A DNA stretch of 64,000 nt from Neurospora tetraspora. Lineage: Eukaryota; Ascomycota; Sordariomycetes; Sordariales; Sordariaceae. The position numbers and the translations under genes are program-made. The stretch is from positions 3,534,001-3,598,000 of the forward strand of contig NW_026944384.1 in the NCBI RefSeq assembly GCF_033439725.1, given 5' to 3'. This document shows, one piece after another, positions 35,319 to 45,819 of the stretch. Numbering within the stretch: the first letter of the stretch is position 1; each line of letters opens with the position of its first letter. Below the pieces are notes generated by a model. The model was not told the origin of the DNA and searched no databases. It worked only from the letters and a program-made list of their open reading frames with translations.

Positions 35319-35346
35319 AGTCCGTGAGTCCGTGAGTCCGTGAGTC
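35319..35346. repeat. AGTCCGTG tandem repeat (about 3.5 units)
   Basis: Perfect 8-bp tandem repeat in the divergent promoter region. It could bind a regulator or be a neutral minisatellite. Confidence 0.85.
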
Positions 35347-36267
35347 TGGCCGGCCTTTTGAGGAGGTGTGTAGCGGATCTCAACCCCATGCACATTGAGT
35401 CTCGAATTCGGTTGCCATGGTATCGAATGAGAAGGCGGCTGTAAAAGTTAGCGGCAGATGGCTTTTGTGGTTTCTTTTTAGTTCTGACCACTATGAATCA
35501 GGCTCGGCCGCTCCCGTACCTTGTTCATTTGGTACAATATTGTACCTCTATCTTGAAGTTGAGCGGTAAGAGATGGTAAGTTACTGTTTACCAATAGATT
35601 CAGACCGAAGCTCGAGATACGCACGATCTTGCAAAAGCCCAAGTTCATGGACTGATATTCAGGCACGAACAGAAGTATGGAGAACGAGACTGCGAAATAA
35701 CTCCGCATTGTCTCTTTTGATGCAGGTACCTGCCTGTCTCCTTGTACAAAATCCGGTGCTATATCGAGTGATCAACAGTCTCTACAGCAAGAACCCTGTG
35801 AGGATGTCGAGCTTGTCCACACCGCTCTGTAACTTTCTTTCTTCGTGAACACTGGTACCGTTCACATCTTTGCGGACTTTATCCAAAACCAATCAACTTA
35901 TTTTCCGCTACGGTAGCGGTTTCACAACAGATCTGGCTCTTTGGAGGATCAAGTGAAGTTACCCCCAGCGTAACATGGCTTCACCATCTTCCTTCTCTCT
36001 CAGGAAGCCAAGCCTCTTGGCTTCGTTGTGGAGAAGTCGGTTTCACACCAAGAAGGTGGATCCGAATACGACACAAGAGCTCGCTTTCGCTTTCGGGAAA
36101 AGCCCCCTGTTTTTCCCAGAGAGAGTGAGACCTCAAGGTGTATGTTGTTGATTTTGAACGGCGGGGAGATGGCTCCTCTTCCGGTACACGGTCCGTGACA
36201 TTACGTTCGTTTGGTTACTCCTCTGGTCGTCTCCATGACTCGGTGTAGTAGGATGGCAGATGGATCG

Positions 36268-36275
36268 ATATATAG
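36268..36275 (+). promoter_or_regulatory. Putative TATA box of the monooxygenase gene
   Basis: ATATATAG about 135 nt upstream of the start codon; sequence-only call. Confidence 0.4.
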
Positions 36276-36407
36276 GCGAGAGGCCGGAGTGCCCAACATG
36301 TCTTTACAAACGAACCACTGGTCTCTGCTCTTCTACAGCTACATAAAATCTTAATCACCATCCTCCACCTTGTACCTAAATTCTAATCAAAGCCTTCTCA
36401 CAATACC

Positions 36408-38483
36408 ATGACGGCAGACTCAACAAACGATGTCAAAGACACCGTCACCAATGGCGCCCCCAGCGGTGCCAATGGTCAATCCCAACTTCCCACCGAGGAA
36501 GACATGACACTTCTCCAGCTCCAACAAAGATATGCCGAAGAAGCTGCCAAGCGCATCCGGGCGGACGGCCCTACCCAGTTCCTCGACCTCACAGATGCCG
36601 ACACAGACCGGTTCAAGGCCATCGCCGAGGATCCCTGGGCCGACCACGCCGCTCTCAACGCCAAAGAGACAGTCAAGGACGGAGCCGCCTATAAATTCCT
36701 CTTTCTCGGTGGCGGATACGGTGGTCTCATATTCACCGTCCGCCTCATCCAGGCTGGTCTGATCAACGTGCCCGACGATGTTAGACTGGTCGATGCCGCG
36801 GGCGGTTTCGGCGGCACCTGGTACTGGAACAGGTATCCAGGACTCCACTGCGATGTTGAGAGTTACATCTACATGCCACTGCTCGAAGAGACAGTGTATA
36901 TGCCCAAGCAAAAATACGCACCCGGGACCGAGCTCCGCGAGCACGCTGATCGGATTGCCACCCAGTTCGACCTGCACGACAAGGCCCTCTTCCGCTCAAA
37001 CGCAAAGGCAGCGACATGGGACGAGGAAGAGAAGCTTTGGACTGTCCAGGTCACGGAGGGACGGGGACCAAATGAGCCGAGCAGAGAGTTGACACTCAAG
37101 TGCCAGTATCTGCTGGTTGCTTCAGGAGTGCTCAACGTCCCTCATGTGCCCAAAATTCCTGGGCTCGAGGGATTTGGCGGTGAGATGTTCCACACAGCCC
37201 GTTGGAATTATTCTGCCACTGGTGGCTCCTATGAGAACCCGGATATGGAGAAGTTGAAGGACAAGCGGGTGGGAATCATTGGAACCGGCGCGACTTCTAT
37301 CCAGGTCATTCCGCAGCTGGCGAAGTGGGCAAAGGAGCTTTACGTGTTTCAGCGAACACCATCGGCTGTACATCCCCGTGATCAAAAGGCGACAGATCCG
37401 GAAGAATGGTGAGTGACTCCTTTTATCAAACATTGACAAGATAAGCAGCGGCTAAATCAAAACAGGAAGTCAAAGATTGCATCCAAGAAAGGCTGGCAGA
37501 TGGAGCGCGCACTCAACTTTGCCGCACACATGAGCCTCGCTGCCAAAGAAGGTGAAGAGAACCTAGTAGACGACGGATAGACAAGAATCCCCGCCTATTC
37601 TGCCCTGATCGGCTCTCCTGGGTATGGCCTCGTCGAGCCTACTCCCGAGGCGATTGGCGCGAACGTGGCACGCCTGTACAAGATGGATACCCCCACGGCC
37701 GAAACTGCTCGTGCTCGCGTCGACCAGATCGTCAAGGACCCAGAAACTGCAAACAAGCTCAAAGCCTGGTACCCATCATGGTGCAAGCGGCCCACCTTCA
37801 GCGATATGTACCTCCAAGCCTTTAACGAACCCAACGTTCATCTCATCGATACAAACGGCCAGGGCATCGAAGCGGCGACAAAGGACGGTCTGGTCTTTGC
37901 CGGCAAGGAGTGCCCGGTGGATGTTCTTGTCCTCAGTACTGGTTATCGCTCGCCGGCCTTTGGCAACGGCAACCCAGCAGCCAAAACCGGTATCGAAGTT
38001 ATAGGTCGTGGAGGCTTGTCGATGGACGAGAAGTGGAAGAATATCGGCTCAGCGACTCTTCACGGTGTTGCCACCAGTGGGTTCCCCAACCTGTTCTTTG
38101 CTTTTGGCCCGCAAACCGCTGCCACAGCCAACTTTGTCACGATGCTGGAAGTGGGCATTCAGCACACTGCACACATTTTGGCCAAGGCAGAGGAAAAGGT
38201 GGGTGCCGGCTCGCGAGCTGTAGTTGAGGTTACAAGGGAGGAGGAGGAGGCTTGGACGATGCAGGTCATGATGCGTGCCCCTTATTTTGCGACCATCATG
38301 GGCTGTACCCCTGGATATCTCAACGGGGAGGGCCACTCTGCAAGACAGGACCCGAAGGACATGATGAAGGCGAGTAGGTCGTCAGGATGGAGTGAAGGAA
38401 TGCTGTCGTACATCAAGGTACTCGAGGAGTACCGCAGCGAAGGGTCTCTGAAGGGTATCGAGGTCACTGCCGCATACAAGTAA
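36408..38483 (+). CDS. Baeyer-Villiger-type flavin monooxygenase with an in-frame TAG
   Basis: FAD/NADPH monooxygenase that would insert oxygen next to a ketone. Exon 1 is 36408-37408 and exon 2 is 37466-38483 (GTGAGT ... AACAG; phase 2+1), together 672 sense positions and a TAA. Motifs are the FAD Rossmann loop GGGYGG (101-106), the family fingerprint FGGEMFHTARWN (from 256; consensus FxGxxxHTxxW followed by P or D, here N) and the NADPH loop GIIGTGATS. Codon 372 (37578-37580) reads TAG in VDDG-stop-TRIPAYSALIG, where a Trp (TGG) is the likely ancestral residue. The remaining 300 codons stay open and well conserved in character (STGYRSPAFG, FPNLFFAFGPQ). As written the protein would lose its C-terminal half, so this is a recent nonsense allele, a sequencing error or a read-through case. 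Convergent with the transporter, 83 bp apart. Confidence 0.88.
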
Positions 38484-38566
38484 GGAGATTGCAGTTGACT
38501 GTTCAATGACATGAAGGAATTGAAGACCCCATGGTTAATCACATGACCCTCACACCGTCCTTTCAG

Positions 38567-40174
38567 TCAAGGCAGGTGCTTCTTTCTCCCGATGCTCGAC
38601 GTGCCGTGATGTTCTGGTGATACCTTGCCGTTCGTTCCTTCCGCACGAGATGCCACAACGTCATCAACCAGCGGACGCTCCACGACATATGAAGAAAACT
38701 GCCTGGCACCCACGCGCTTCTCAAACAGTTCATCCAATTGCTCCAAGCTTCTTCCCTTTGTCTCGGGCACAAACACCCACGTCCAAACGGCCAAGATCAG
38801 ATTGCTTCCTCCCCAGATGTAACCATACTTTGGGGTCCAGTTCAGCTTATCCGAATTGATAAAGTAGGGCGAAAAGAACGACACCATCCAGCCAAAGAAT
38901 GCGTTAATCCCAGCTCCGGTTCCCACCGTCTGCGACCGCAATCTTTGCGACGGGATCTCGGCCGCCAGAGCAATGAGCACACCCGCCTGTCCGAAGCCTG
39001 CCACCCAGCCGTATACGATCGACAGCGCAACCAGTCCCTTTGCGGCCCCCGCACCATTATCCGTCGCAGTGTGACTGCCCGACACCGTGTATATAATGGC
39101 CATGCCGAGCCACATGGCTGCCGACCCAATGGAACAATAAATGATCAGCTGGCGGCGACCCCAGATGCGCATGGCCGAAAACGACAACATGTTCCCCGTC
39201 AAGGCGATGACCAGGGATATCATGACCCAGTAAAATGGCTTTCCGACCTTGGCCATCATAAACAAGTACACCGAAAAGCCCGCCATGAACGTGATTCCGG
39301 TGCAAGTTCCGCCGATGATGCACCCATAGCTGAGCAGTGTCCTTCGCAGATCCGTACCACGAAACATGCCCTTCAGATGGATACCGGCATGAAGCTCCTG
39401 TTCCATCTCGTACGCGCTCCTGATATCCTCGACTTCTGCTCGAAGCAGCGTTTCGTCCTTGATGCCTCTCAACCGTCGAATGGCGTTGATCGCATTTTCA
39501 TCCTCGCCTCTCATCACATAAAACCTCGGCGTATCCGGCAGAAACAACAGGAAAAGAGTCAACAGTGACGGCACAATGTACATCACTCCCAGTGGTATCC
39601 TCCACGACGCAGAACTTTCCCTCCCATTCGTGTAGTTATCCACCAAGATCCCAAACAGCGCCCCCAGCGAAGTCTGTAAGACTGTCATCCCGAGTATCGG
39701 TCCCCTCAACAAACTCGGCGCTGACTCGCTCACAAACATGACGTTATACGGCACCAGAAACCCATTCGACATGCCCAGCAACAAGCGACCCGCATACAGG
39801 CCCCCGAGATTCTCGACCCCAATCATGATCGACACGGACAAGAAGGCGAGCGCGCAGCCAATCCACAACCCCAATCGCCGCGAGATCTTCGAACCCAGAA
39901 AGTAGATGGCAAAAGCGGACATGAAACTCCCGATGTTGATGAGAGACTGGATCAGCCGCTGGACGTTGGTGCTGATGTTATAGCCGATGGGAGTGTGCGG
40001 GTCGACATGGCCATAGATCTTGAGGAAGCCGCGCATAGACTGGAAACCGGCGATAGCGGCGGAGTCGTAGCCATATTGGAAGTAGGAGAGTGTGATGAAG
40101 AAGGAGATGGCTATGATGCGCTTTTCGGCCCAAAACCGGCTATGGCGGGCGGTTGTGAGTTTTTTGGCGAACAT
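38567..40174 (-). CDS. MFS sugar-type transporter
   Basis: A single exon of 535 aa with about 12 membrane segments; plasma-membrane sugar or polyol H+ symporter family. Signature parts are YGYDSAAIAGFQ in the first helix, GSKISRRLGLWIG (loop 2-3), AGRLLLGMSNGFLVPYNV, the ES of the first signature (FVSESAP), DTPRFYVMRG before the central loop, AAEIPSQRLRSQTVGTG in the second half and the terminal PETKGRSLEQLDELFE. It resembles the fungal maltose/general alpha-glucoside permease-like branch, but the substrate is not readable. Its 3' end faces the monooxygenase gene, and it might move the substrate or product of that enzyme; that link is inference from proximity only. Confidence 0.93.
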   Translation of the reverse strand: MFAKKLTTARHSRFWAEKRIIAISFFITLSYFQYGYDSAAIAGFQSMRGFLKIYGHVDPHTPIGYNISTNVQRLIQSLINIGSFMSAFAIYFLGSKISRRLGLWIGCALAFLSVSIMIGVENLGGLYAGRLLLGMSNGFLVPYNVMFVSESAPSLLRGPILGMTVLQTSLGALFGILVDNYTNGRESSASWRIPLGVMYIVPSLLTLFLLFLPDTPRFYVMRGEDENAINAIRRLRGIKDETLLRAEVEDIRSAYEMEQELHAGIHLKGMFRGTDLRRTLLSYGCIIGGTCTGITFMAGFSVYLFMMAKVGKPFYWVMISLVIALTGNMLSFSAMRIWGRRQLIIYCSIGSAAMWLGMAIIYTVSGSHTATDNGAGAAKGLVALSIVYGWVAGFGQAGVLIALAAEIPSQRLRSQTVGTGAGINAFFGWMVSFFSPYFINSDKLNWTPKYGYIWGGSNLILAVWTWVFVPETKGRSLEQLDELFEKRVGARQFSSYVVERPLVDDVVASRAEGTNGKVSPEHHGTSSIGRKKHLP

Positions 40175-41007
40175 TTTAAGCCCGTTCCGCGTCTCTGCAA
40201 CAAGCTAAACGTGGGAGAAGAATCGTGAAGGACCAGCTGCGAAAGGGAGGACAGACACGTTATATCAACCTCTTATCATCCTCCGGCCGGTCGACTACCG
40301 CTTTCGAGGTAACATCTTTGACGACACCGGTCTTCGATCTGCCAAATATCTTGCATGTTATTGAGTCCGAGATTCTGATATGCCGGCGAAGCCGCTTTCC
40401 CCTCAGATGCAAGGGTCCAGTCACCGTCCTGGATTCGATATCAGCCGGCTGGGCTTTATAGCATCTGGACGGTACGCACAATTTAAACTTTCGGTCTGCA
40501 GCCAACGCCGTTGCAACTTTAAAGTTTCTGAGACTTGTGTAACCGATGCATCGTCACATGATAACAACGCGCGTCAAGAAGGAGAAGGCTTTGGCAGCGA
40601 TGCATAATGGCTGCATCTACGCAAGCAAGGAGATGAATGCGATGGTTTCTTCGGGAGATTCACGATGCTCTGCGACATCTTCCGAGCTCGCAACGCCCTA
40701 ACATCGTGGAGTGTCTAGTCAGACCGCGATAGTCCGACGACAACAAGCGTCCCGTGCCGTTGCTATGACGACAATCAGAGGCCCACAAAAGGGGCCCTTT
40801 TTCGCACCAGAATGGCCAATTTGTGCGTCGTGTATTTGGTATGCTAGCCGACGGGTGAAGGTTTAAAAACAATCGCGATACTTCAAAGGATTGCGCTTCT
40901 TCAACGGAAAACCAAGGGGAACATTGTCGTTGGTACTGGGGAAAAAGAAAGGGCGGGACAGGCTCCGCAACCTGACGGGTGGAAAAAGAAAAAATTGGCA
41001 AAATAAA
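40175..41007. other. Intergenic region, no gene seen
   Basis: Upstream of the transporter gene (-) and downstream of tRNA-Met (-). An A-rich stretch near 40983-40995 is, on the minus strand, the T-rich Pol III terminator of the tRNA. Confidence 0.5.
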
Positions 41008-41113
41008 TGGGACCTGGGAGGCTCGAACTCCCGACCTCAGGATTACTCTGATTTTTTAACCAGATCATACAGGGGTATGAGACCTGCGCGCTAGCCAACT
41101 GCGCCAAGGTCCC
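41008..41113 (-). tRNA. Elongator tRNA-Met (CAT) with a 32-nt intron
   Basis: The acceptor stem GGGACCT pairs with AGGTCCC, discriminator A. The anticodon stem CAGGT faces TCCTG with the T-T mismatch at 31-39 also seen in yeast elongator tRNA-Met. Anticodon CAT is at 41077-41079. The T arm is GGGAG-TTCGAGC-CTCCC. The intron (41044-41075) follows position 37. It lacks initiator features (no A1-U72 pair). A second copy with a near-identical intron is at 58562-58667. Confidence 0.95.
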
Positions 41114-41491
41114 TTGATGGGTTGTGAGCTTGCCCTCGGATTTTATGCTTATGAAATCACAACAGTGTCTTTGTTGGAGGAGGTTTGGCTCGCACTTCGC
41201 AGAGCAAAATTGCGATGCCTCGGCCGGTAGACATTTGGACGCAACATACAGTGAACGTCGACGTATCTTCTAGTGGTATTACCCCCAACTCAGTACTATA
41301 ATCTCTAGAGAATGGATGAGTGATGGAGACTTACTCGAGAATTGCAAATGGTGAAGGACGGAAATGGTACTCATGTTTGTGTCCTGAATTTGTTTCGACT
41401 TTCGACACCTCAAATCTGAAATGTGCACCGCAGCAACGACACATGTCGGAATTATAAGCACTACTCCGCGGCCGAAACTCCAACAATAAAA
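41114..41491. other. Spacer between divergent tRNA-Met and tRNA-Tyr
   Basis: A 378-bp spacer; no gene or repeat seen. Confidence 0.5.
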
Positions 41492-41580
41492 CCCCTTGTG
41501 GTGTAGTTGGATATCACGTTCGGCTGTAATTGTTTAGATTGTATACCGAAAGGTCACCGGCTCGATTCCGGTCGAGGGGA
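41492..41580 (+). tRNA. tRNA-Tyr (GTA) with a 15-nt intron
   Basis: The acceptor stem CCCCTTG pairs with CGAGGGG (one T-G pair); the C1-G72 pair is the eukaryotic tRNA-Tyr identity mark, discriminator A. The anticodon stem TTCGG pairs with CCGAA; anticodon GTA is at 41526-41528. The intron (41530-41544, T-rich) follows position 37, as in almost all eukaryotic tRNA-Tyr genes. The D arm (GTGTAGTTGGATATCAC) resembles that of tRNA-Gln/Asp, but the anticodon position excludes Gln. A T-run terminator (CTCTTTTTTCG) follows. Confidence 0.9.
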
Positions 41581-43198
41581 ACTTCTCTTTTTTCGTCATT
41601 TTCGTCCTCTTTTTCCCGAGGACGCCTTTTTTTTTTTTTTTTTTTGCTCTTTTGCGTTGTTTTTTTTCTGGGTTCGGTGTCATGCAAGCAGGAGGAGACC
41701 CACTCGTTCTGCAAGATCGGTGATCCACACACGACGGGAGATTTCTTTTCGTGGTGGCATGGGTGATCCTGACTTCGTCTTTTTGTCTGCGTTCCAATGA
41801 GCCAAAGCCAATGTTCGAATCTGCTCTGTCGAATTTGAACCATTGCCCGCCCACTGGTGCTGTGTGAATGCGCGCGCGTGTCGTCTAGTAACTTTTTGCT
41901 TCGGATTCGCCTCAAAAAGGATGACAACTCTGCCTGATAGTACCAAGATGCCGACATCAAAATCAACATGGTCACTTTGCTTCCAGAGCTCTCTCTGTCT
42001 GCCGGCCTATGTCACCCATGTACCGGATTTTTGCCCCTAGTCGAAGTGAGGTGAGATTTAGTCGACGCTCTCATAATGTAGACTACCTCGACGGTTTGTC
42101 GTCGTGGACAACGAGAAGGCGCCAGGCCTCAATCATTCCAAGTGACCAGAAACCTCCGAATCTGACCTGAAATGACTTGTAGGTAGATAATGGCACATTC
42201 AATGATGAACAAACATATCCTGCCCGCCTCAAAATGAACCTTCCAAATCCCCCTCTTCTCCATTGATTCACCAGGCCCATCCATCCATTTCCCCAGACCC
42301 CAGATTTGCTGCTCCGGTTCCTGCATGTAAATAGTCTCATGGGGAAATTCGATTTCATGATACATATCGCGCATTTCTTTCGATTTCTCCCTCGATCCCC
42401 GCAAGTGTTACGAAAGGGTTTATCGCTATTGGTTGTTCGGAATAGAGTCTGAGAGAGTCTAGATCTTTGAGGCTTTGAAGCTAGTTGATGTTAGTATCCA
42501 CATCGCTTGTCAGGTCCGGGTACGCCTCCCATGCTCTCTGGGGCCCCAGGGACCAGGGGTTAGCGTTGAGAACTTGAGCCAGCTGAATGAGGAACTTTGA
42601 TATTGGGCCATGTTTTCTCATCGGCTTATTCATTCAAAGTGGAAGTCACATACAGAGGAGCACTAGAAGTGATTGGTAGGTATTGAGGACTTCGGAGAGA
42701 AAATATCTATTAGACCTTTATAGCTTTCTCGTGTCTCCGTTCCGTGTTGTACCCATCTTGTGCGTATCATCGCATCGCATACGTTCTGTTGTTGGCGTGA
42801 ATTGCCTGCCCCCCTCGGTGCCCCGTTTCTTTTCCCAGGCACGCTGAAAAAAATATCAAGCTAAAATAAAACCAGATACGAACAACTGGGATGTAAGGGA
42901 AGTCATCAGGTAAAGGCATAAATATCAATCTTCTAGCCTAATATCAATGGGTAACCTCTTAATTCCTCGAAAGCCGCGACGCCCGGTATAAGAAGAATAA
43001 CCACTTGGCATCTTCTATCAACACAAAGTGATCATCATAAAGTCATTGATGTGCTCCGCTACAGCCTGCGAAGGATTCCAGTCAAAATTTTATGTATCCC
43101 ACCAACCACCAGAAATAAAACGTATCCCCATCCACTCATCCACCGGAAGATAGCAAGAAGCAGGGGTATTAATGCTCAGAATGAAACCTCAACGCGCG
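41581..43198. other. Intergenic region, no gene seen
   Basis: Contains the tRNA-Tyr terminator, a 19-nt T run at 41627-41645 and the 3' flank of the F-box gene. Only short frames. Confidence 0.5.
41627..41645. repeat. T homopolymer (19 nt)
   Basis: A 19-nt T run downstream of tRNA-Tyr; it lies beyond the first T cluster and could act as a back-up terminator. Confidence 0.85.
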
Positions 43199-45819
43199 CT
43201 ACACGGGCGCCCCTCCACTGCCACCCGCATCAGAATTTCGGTTCCCTGTGAGTATCGCCAGCTCGATGTTTTCCATCGGATTTGGCGCCATGGCCTGCGA
43301 TGCACCTGGGTTTTGAGATGTTGCTGTGCCTGGTGAGTTCCTGGCAACTCCGGAGTGATGGCTGCTCTCGGCGATTGTCGAGTCCAGCCCAGTCGCTTGG
43401 CCAACTAATGGAACATGCGTAGGGGTCCCAGGAACGGCACTGGATTCTGTCGCCCGCACCGCCTCGTAAAACTGAAGGCCATGAGGTGGTACGGCAAAAG
43501 GCTGGCCAGGGACAAAGTGGAAAGGATTCGTGATAAGGTGCTGTTGTGGCTGTATCGCGGGTGGCGGTGGTGGCAGCAGCTGTTCTGTGGATGCCACGCC
43601 CTGAATAGGGAACGCAGTACCACCCATAACCGCATGGTGATTATGAAGCATTGGCTGCGTGTCTATCACCATCTCGCTGCCATCTTCCAAGCCATCATCG
43701 TCGTCTACCGCATCAGGCTCGCCATCGTCAATGAACGCAGCTGCTACGGCATGGTGACCAGGTGGAGTGACCTGCATTGGGTTGACTGCTGTTCCTGGGA
43801 AAACAGGGCCGGCTCGGTTCGGTACTCCTTCGTCGATTGGTCTTGCACCACGAGTGATCTCCGTCAGATTGTGCTCGCTGTTGAGGTAGCGCCGAAGATT
43901 GGTCACACCCTGACCGGAAAAGACGCAGAAAACAGCTCTCTGATGTTCAGTGAACTCTGTAGGTTTTGTTAGCCCTTGAACCTGATCGTGAATCGCTTGG
44001 AAGGGATTATCAGCATACCAGCTGGTGCCTCGCGGCAGAAACTCTCCAAATCCTCACGCAGGAACGCTTGGACACCCGTAACACTCAAGTGGGTGAGACG
44101 AGGGCATGCATTCAAAAGTCTTAGGACACTCTATGGAAGATATTAGTATCACAACCGAGATGGATATGTCACGATTCTACTTACCCTTAATGTCAAGTTG
44201 GTGCAATAGCTCAGATGAACCCTCTCAAGGCTGCTGTGGTGCATACTATTGTAACAGTCCCCGGGAACAAGATTGCCGTCAGCATCTCTGCGAGGCCGGC
44301 GCTGGTTCGCCCTAGCAAGAGCATAGACACTCTCGTCTGTGATATTTGAACATTTGACCAAGCCAATGCGCTTAAGCTTGGGCAGAGTAGCAAGTCTCAC
44401 GACAGAATCATCTGTCAAATGGACGCAGCAACCGAGATCAATGTATCGAATCCGGTTGCAACATTGAACTAGCCGTTTGACAGCCTCATCTGTGATGTTT
44501 CCGCAGTGGCCCAGATGGACATAGTGCAGATTCTTGCCCAGCCTGGCGATAGCGAACACAGCAGCATCTGTGATGTTACGGCACTTTGCGAGCACGAGGT
44601 TGCGCAGGCGAGGAGCTACATCAATGATCTTCTCAACGGCTCGGTCCGTCAGTCTGGAGCAAGACGTCAGGTCTAGGATTCGGAGTTGCTCGTAGGTCTT
44701 GTTAGGGGGTAGGGAAAGGAATGCCGAGTCGTCGATCAAATCGCAACTCGCGAGGCGGAGCTCTCGAAGAGCTTTGCCTTTAGACATGAGCGCTGTAACT
44801 GGGTCGTTCCCAATCAGGCGACACTGGTGGAGATCGATCTCGAGGATGTTGGGGCAATTCTCAGCAAATGCGATGACGGCCTCGTCAGTCACCTGGGCAC
44901 ACTCGTTCAGTTTCAACTGCATGGACAAAAGACGTTAGCGTTTGCTTTCATGCCCAAATTCTTCACCACCAAAGGCAGAGCTGCCCCGTTTGAGCGCGAT
45001 GTAGTGGAAAGAACCTACCCTCTTGATAAATCTGCAGCTGTGCGCCAACTCCACCAGACTTGCAACTGAGATCTTAGTGCAGTTGGCGATATTCAGGCCC
45101 TGTAGTCTGTGGCACTTTTCCGCCACGGCGTTGATAGAAGTTTCCGTGATGTCTTCCATGCCAGAAATGTCGAGAGCCAGGAGGCCAGTGTTGTTCTGGA
45201 GCAGTTTGAGGAGACCAGCATCCGTGATGCGTTTGCAACCAGTCATGGTCAGTCGCTCGACACGACTGCACATCTCCAAAGACTCGACACTGCCATCGTT
45301 GAGTTCGGGAGCCAGGGCCGACAGGTTGAGTCGCCTGATGAAATGTCGGTAGGCGAAGTACGGTCGTGGCGCACTGAGAGTTTGGCAGATGGTCGTGTGT
45401 CGTTCCCAGGACGAGCAAGCTGGACGGTGCCACAGAATTTCCACTGCATTCCGAGCCCAGGACTTGCACGTCAGCATGACATGGAGAATATCTGAGGAGG
45501 TTGTGAGTTTGACGAAGATGGCGATGAGTAGTTCGTTGGGCAAGCGATTAATAGGCGCTACACGGCACTCCTCATCGGCGACTTGCATGTCCTCGATATT
45601 GGGAACGCCTAGCGACGACTGGGAGTCGTTCGCGCCGAGAAAGAAGTCGGATTCTTCATTATCGACGGGCGGAGGGGTGCTCGACGACGAGGTTGATCGC
45701 GAATCGTCTTGAGCCAGCTGTTGGGCGGCCTCCGAGTTGGCTTCGGGAGCCGCGTCCCCTTGGGCCATCGGTGTTCCCCGGTCGTCGGCGATTATGTCGA
45801 GAGAAGCACGTAGCCTCAT
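43199..45819 (-). CDS. GRR1-like F-box/LRR protein of an SCF ubiquitin ligase
   Basis: Substrate-recognition subunit of a Skp1-cullin-F-box E3 ligase (yeast Grr1 acts in glucose signalling and cyclin turnover). Exons on the minus strand: 45819-45019, 44916-44185, 44130-44019 and 43956-43199; donors GTAGGT, GTAAGT and GTATGC, acceptors TGCAG, CATAG and TACAG, all phases consistent, 800 aa. ATG 45819 (MRLRASLDII) is the first in frame; ATG 45768 (MAQGDAAPEA) is an alternative. The F-box is about residues 89-132 (INRLPNELLIAIFVKL ... CKSWARNAVEILW). About a dozen cysteine-type LRRs follow (MTGCKRITDAGLLKLL, LGHCGNITDEAVKRL, LVKCSNITDESVYAL). A family-typical insert and FCREAP close the repeats, then FTEHQRAVFCVFSGQGV and a disordered Pro/His/Gln-rich tail. 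Length and order match fungal Grr1 proteins. Confidence 0.93.

Larger units (their letters stand above)
34492..36407. other. Divergent intergenic region between cyclase and monooxygenase genes
   Basis: Likely holds both promoters. An 8-bp unit AGTCCGTG is repeated about 3.5 times at 35319-35346. A TATA-like ATATATAG lies at 36268-36275, about 135 nt before the monooxygenase ATG. No gene seen. Confidence 0.5.

Noticed and set aside
40901-41107. Small frame (MAQLASAQVSYPCMIWL) with a look-alike at 58.5 kb
   Set aside because: It is the translation of tRNA-Met; the similarity between the two sites is that of the tRNA gene and its intron.
41492-41580. tRNA-Gln instead of tRNA-Tyr
   Set aside because: The D and T arms resemble tRNA-Gln, but a CTG anticodon would not be preceded by U33. 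GTA fits the loop, the intron position and the C1-G72 pair.
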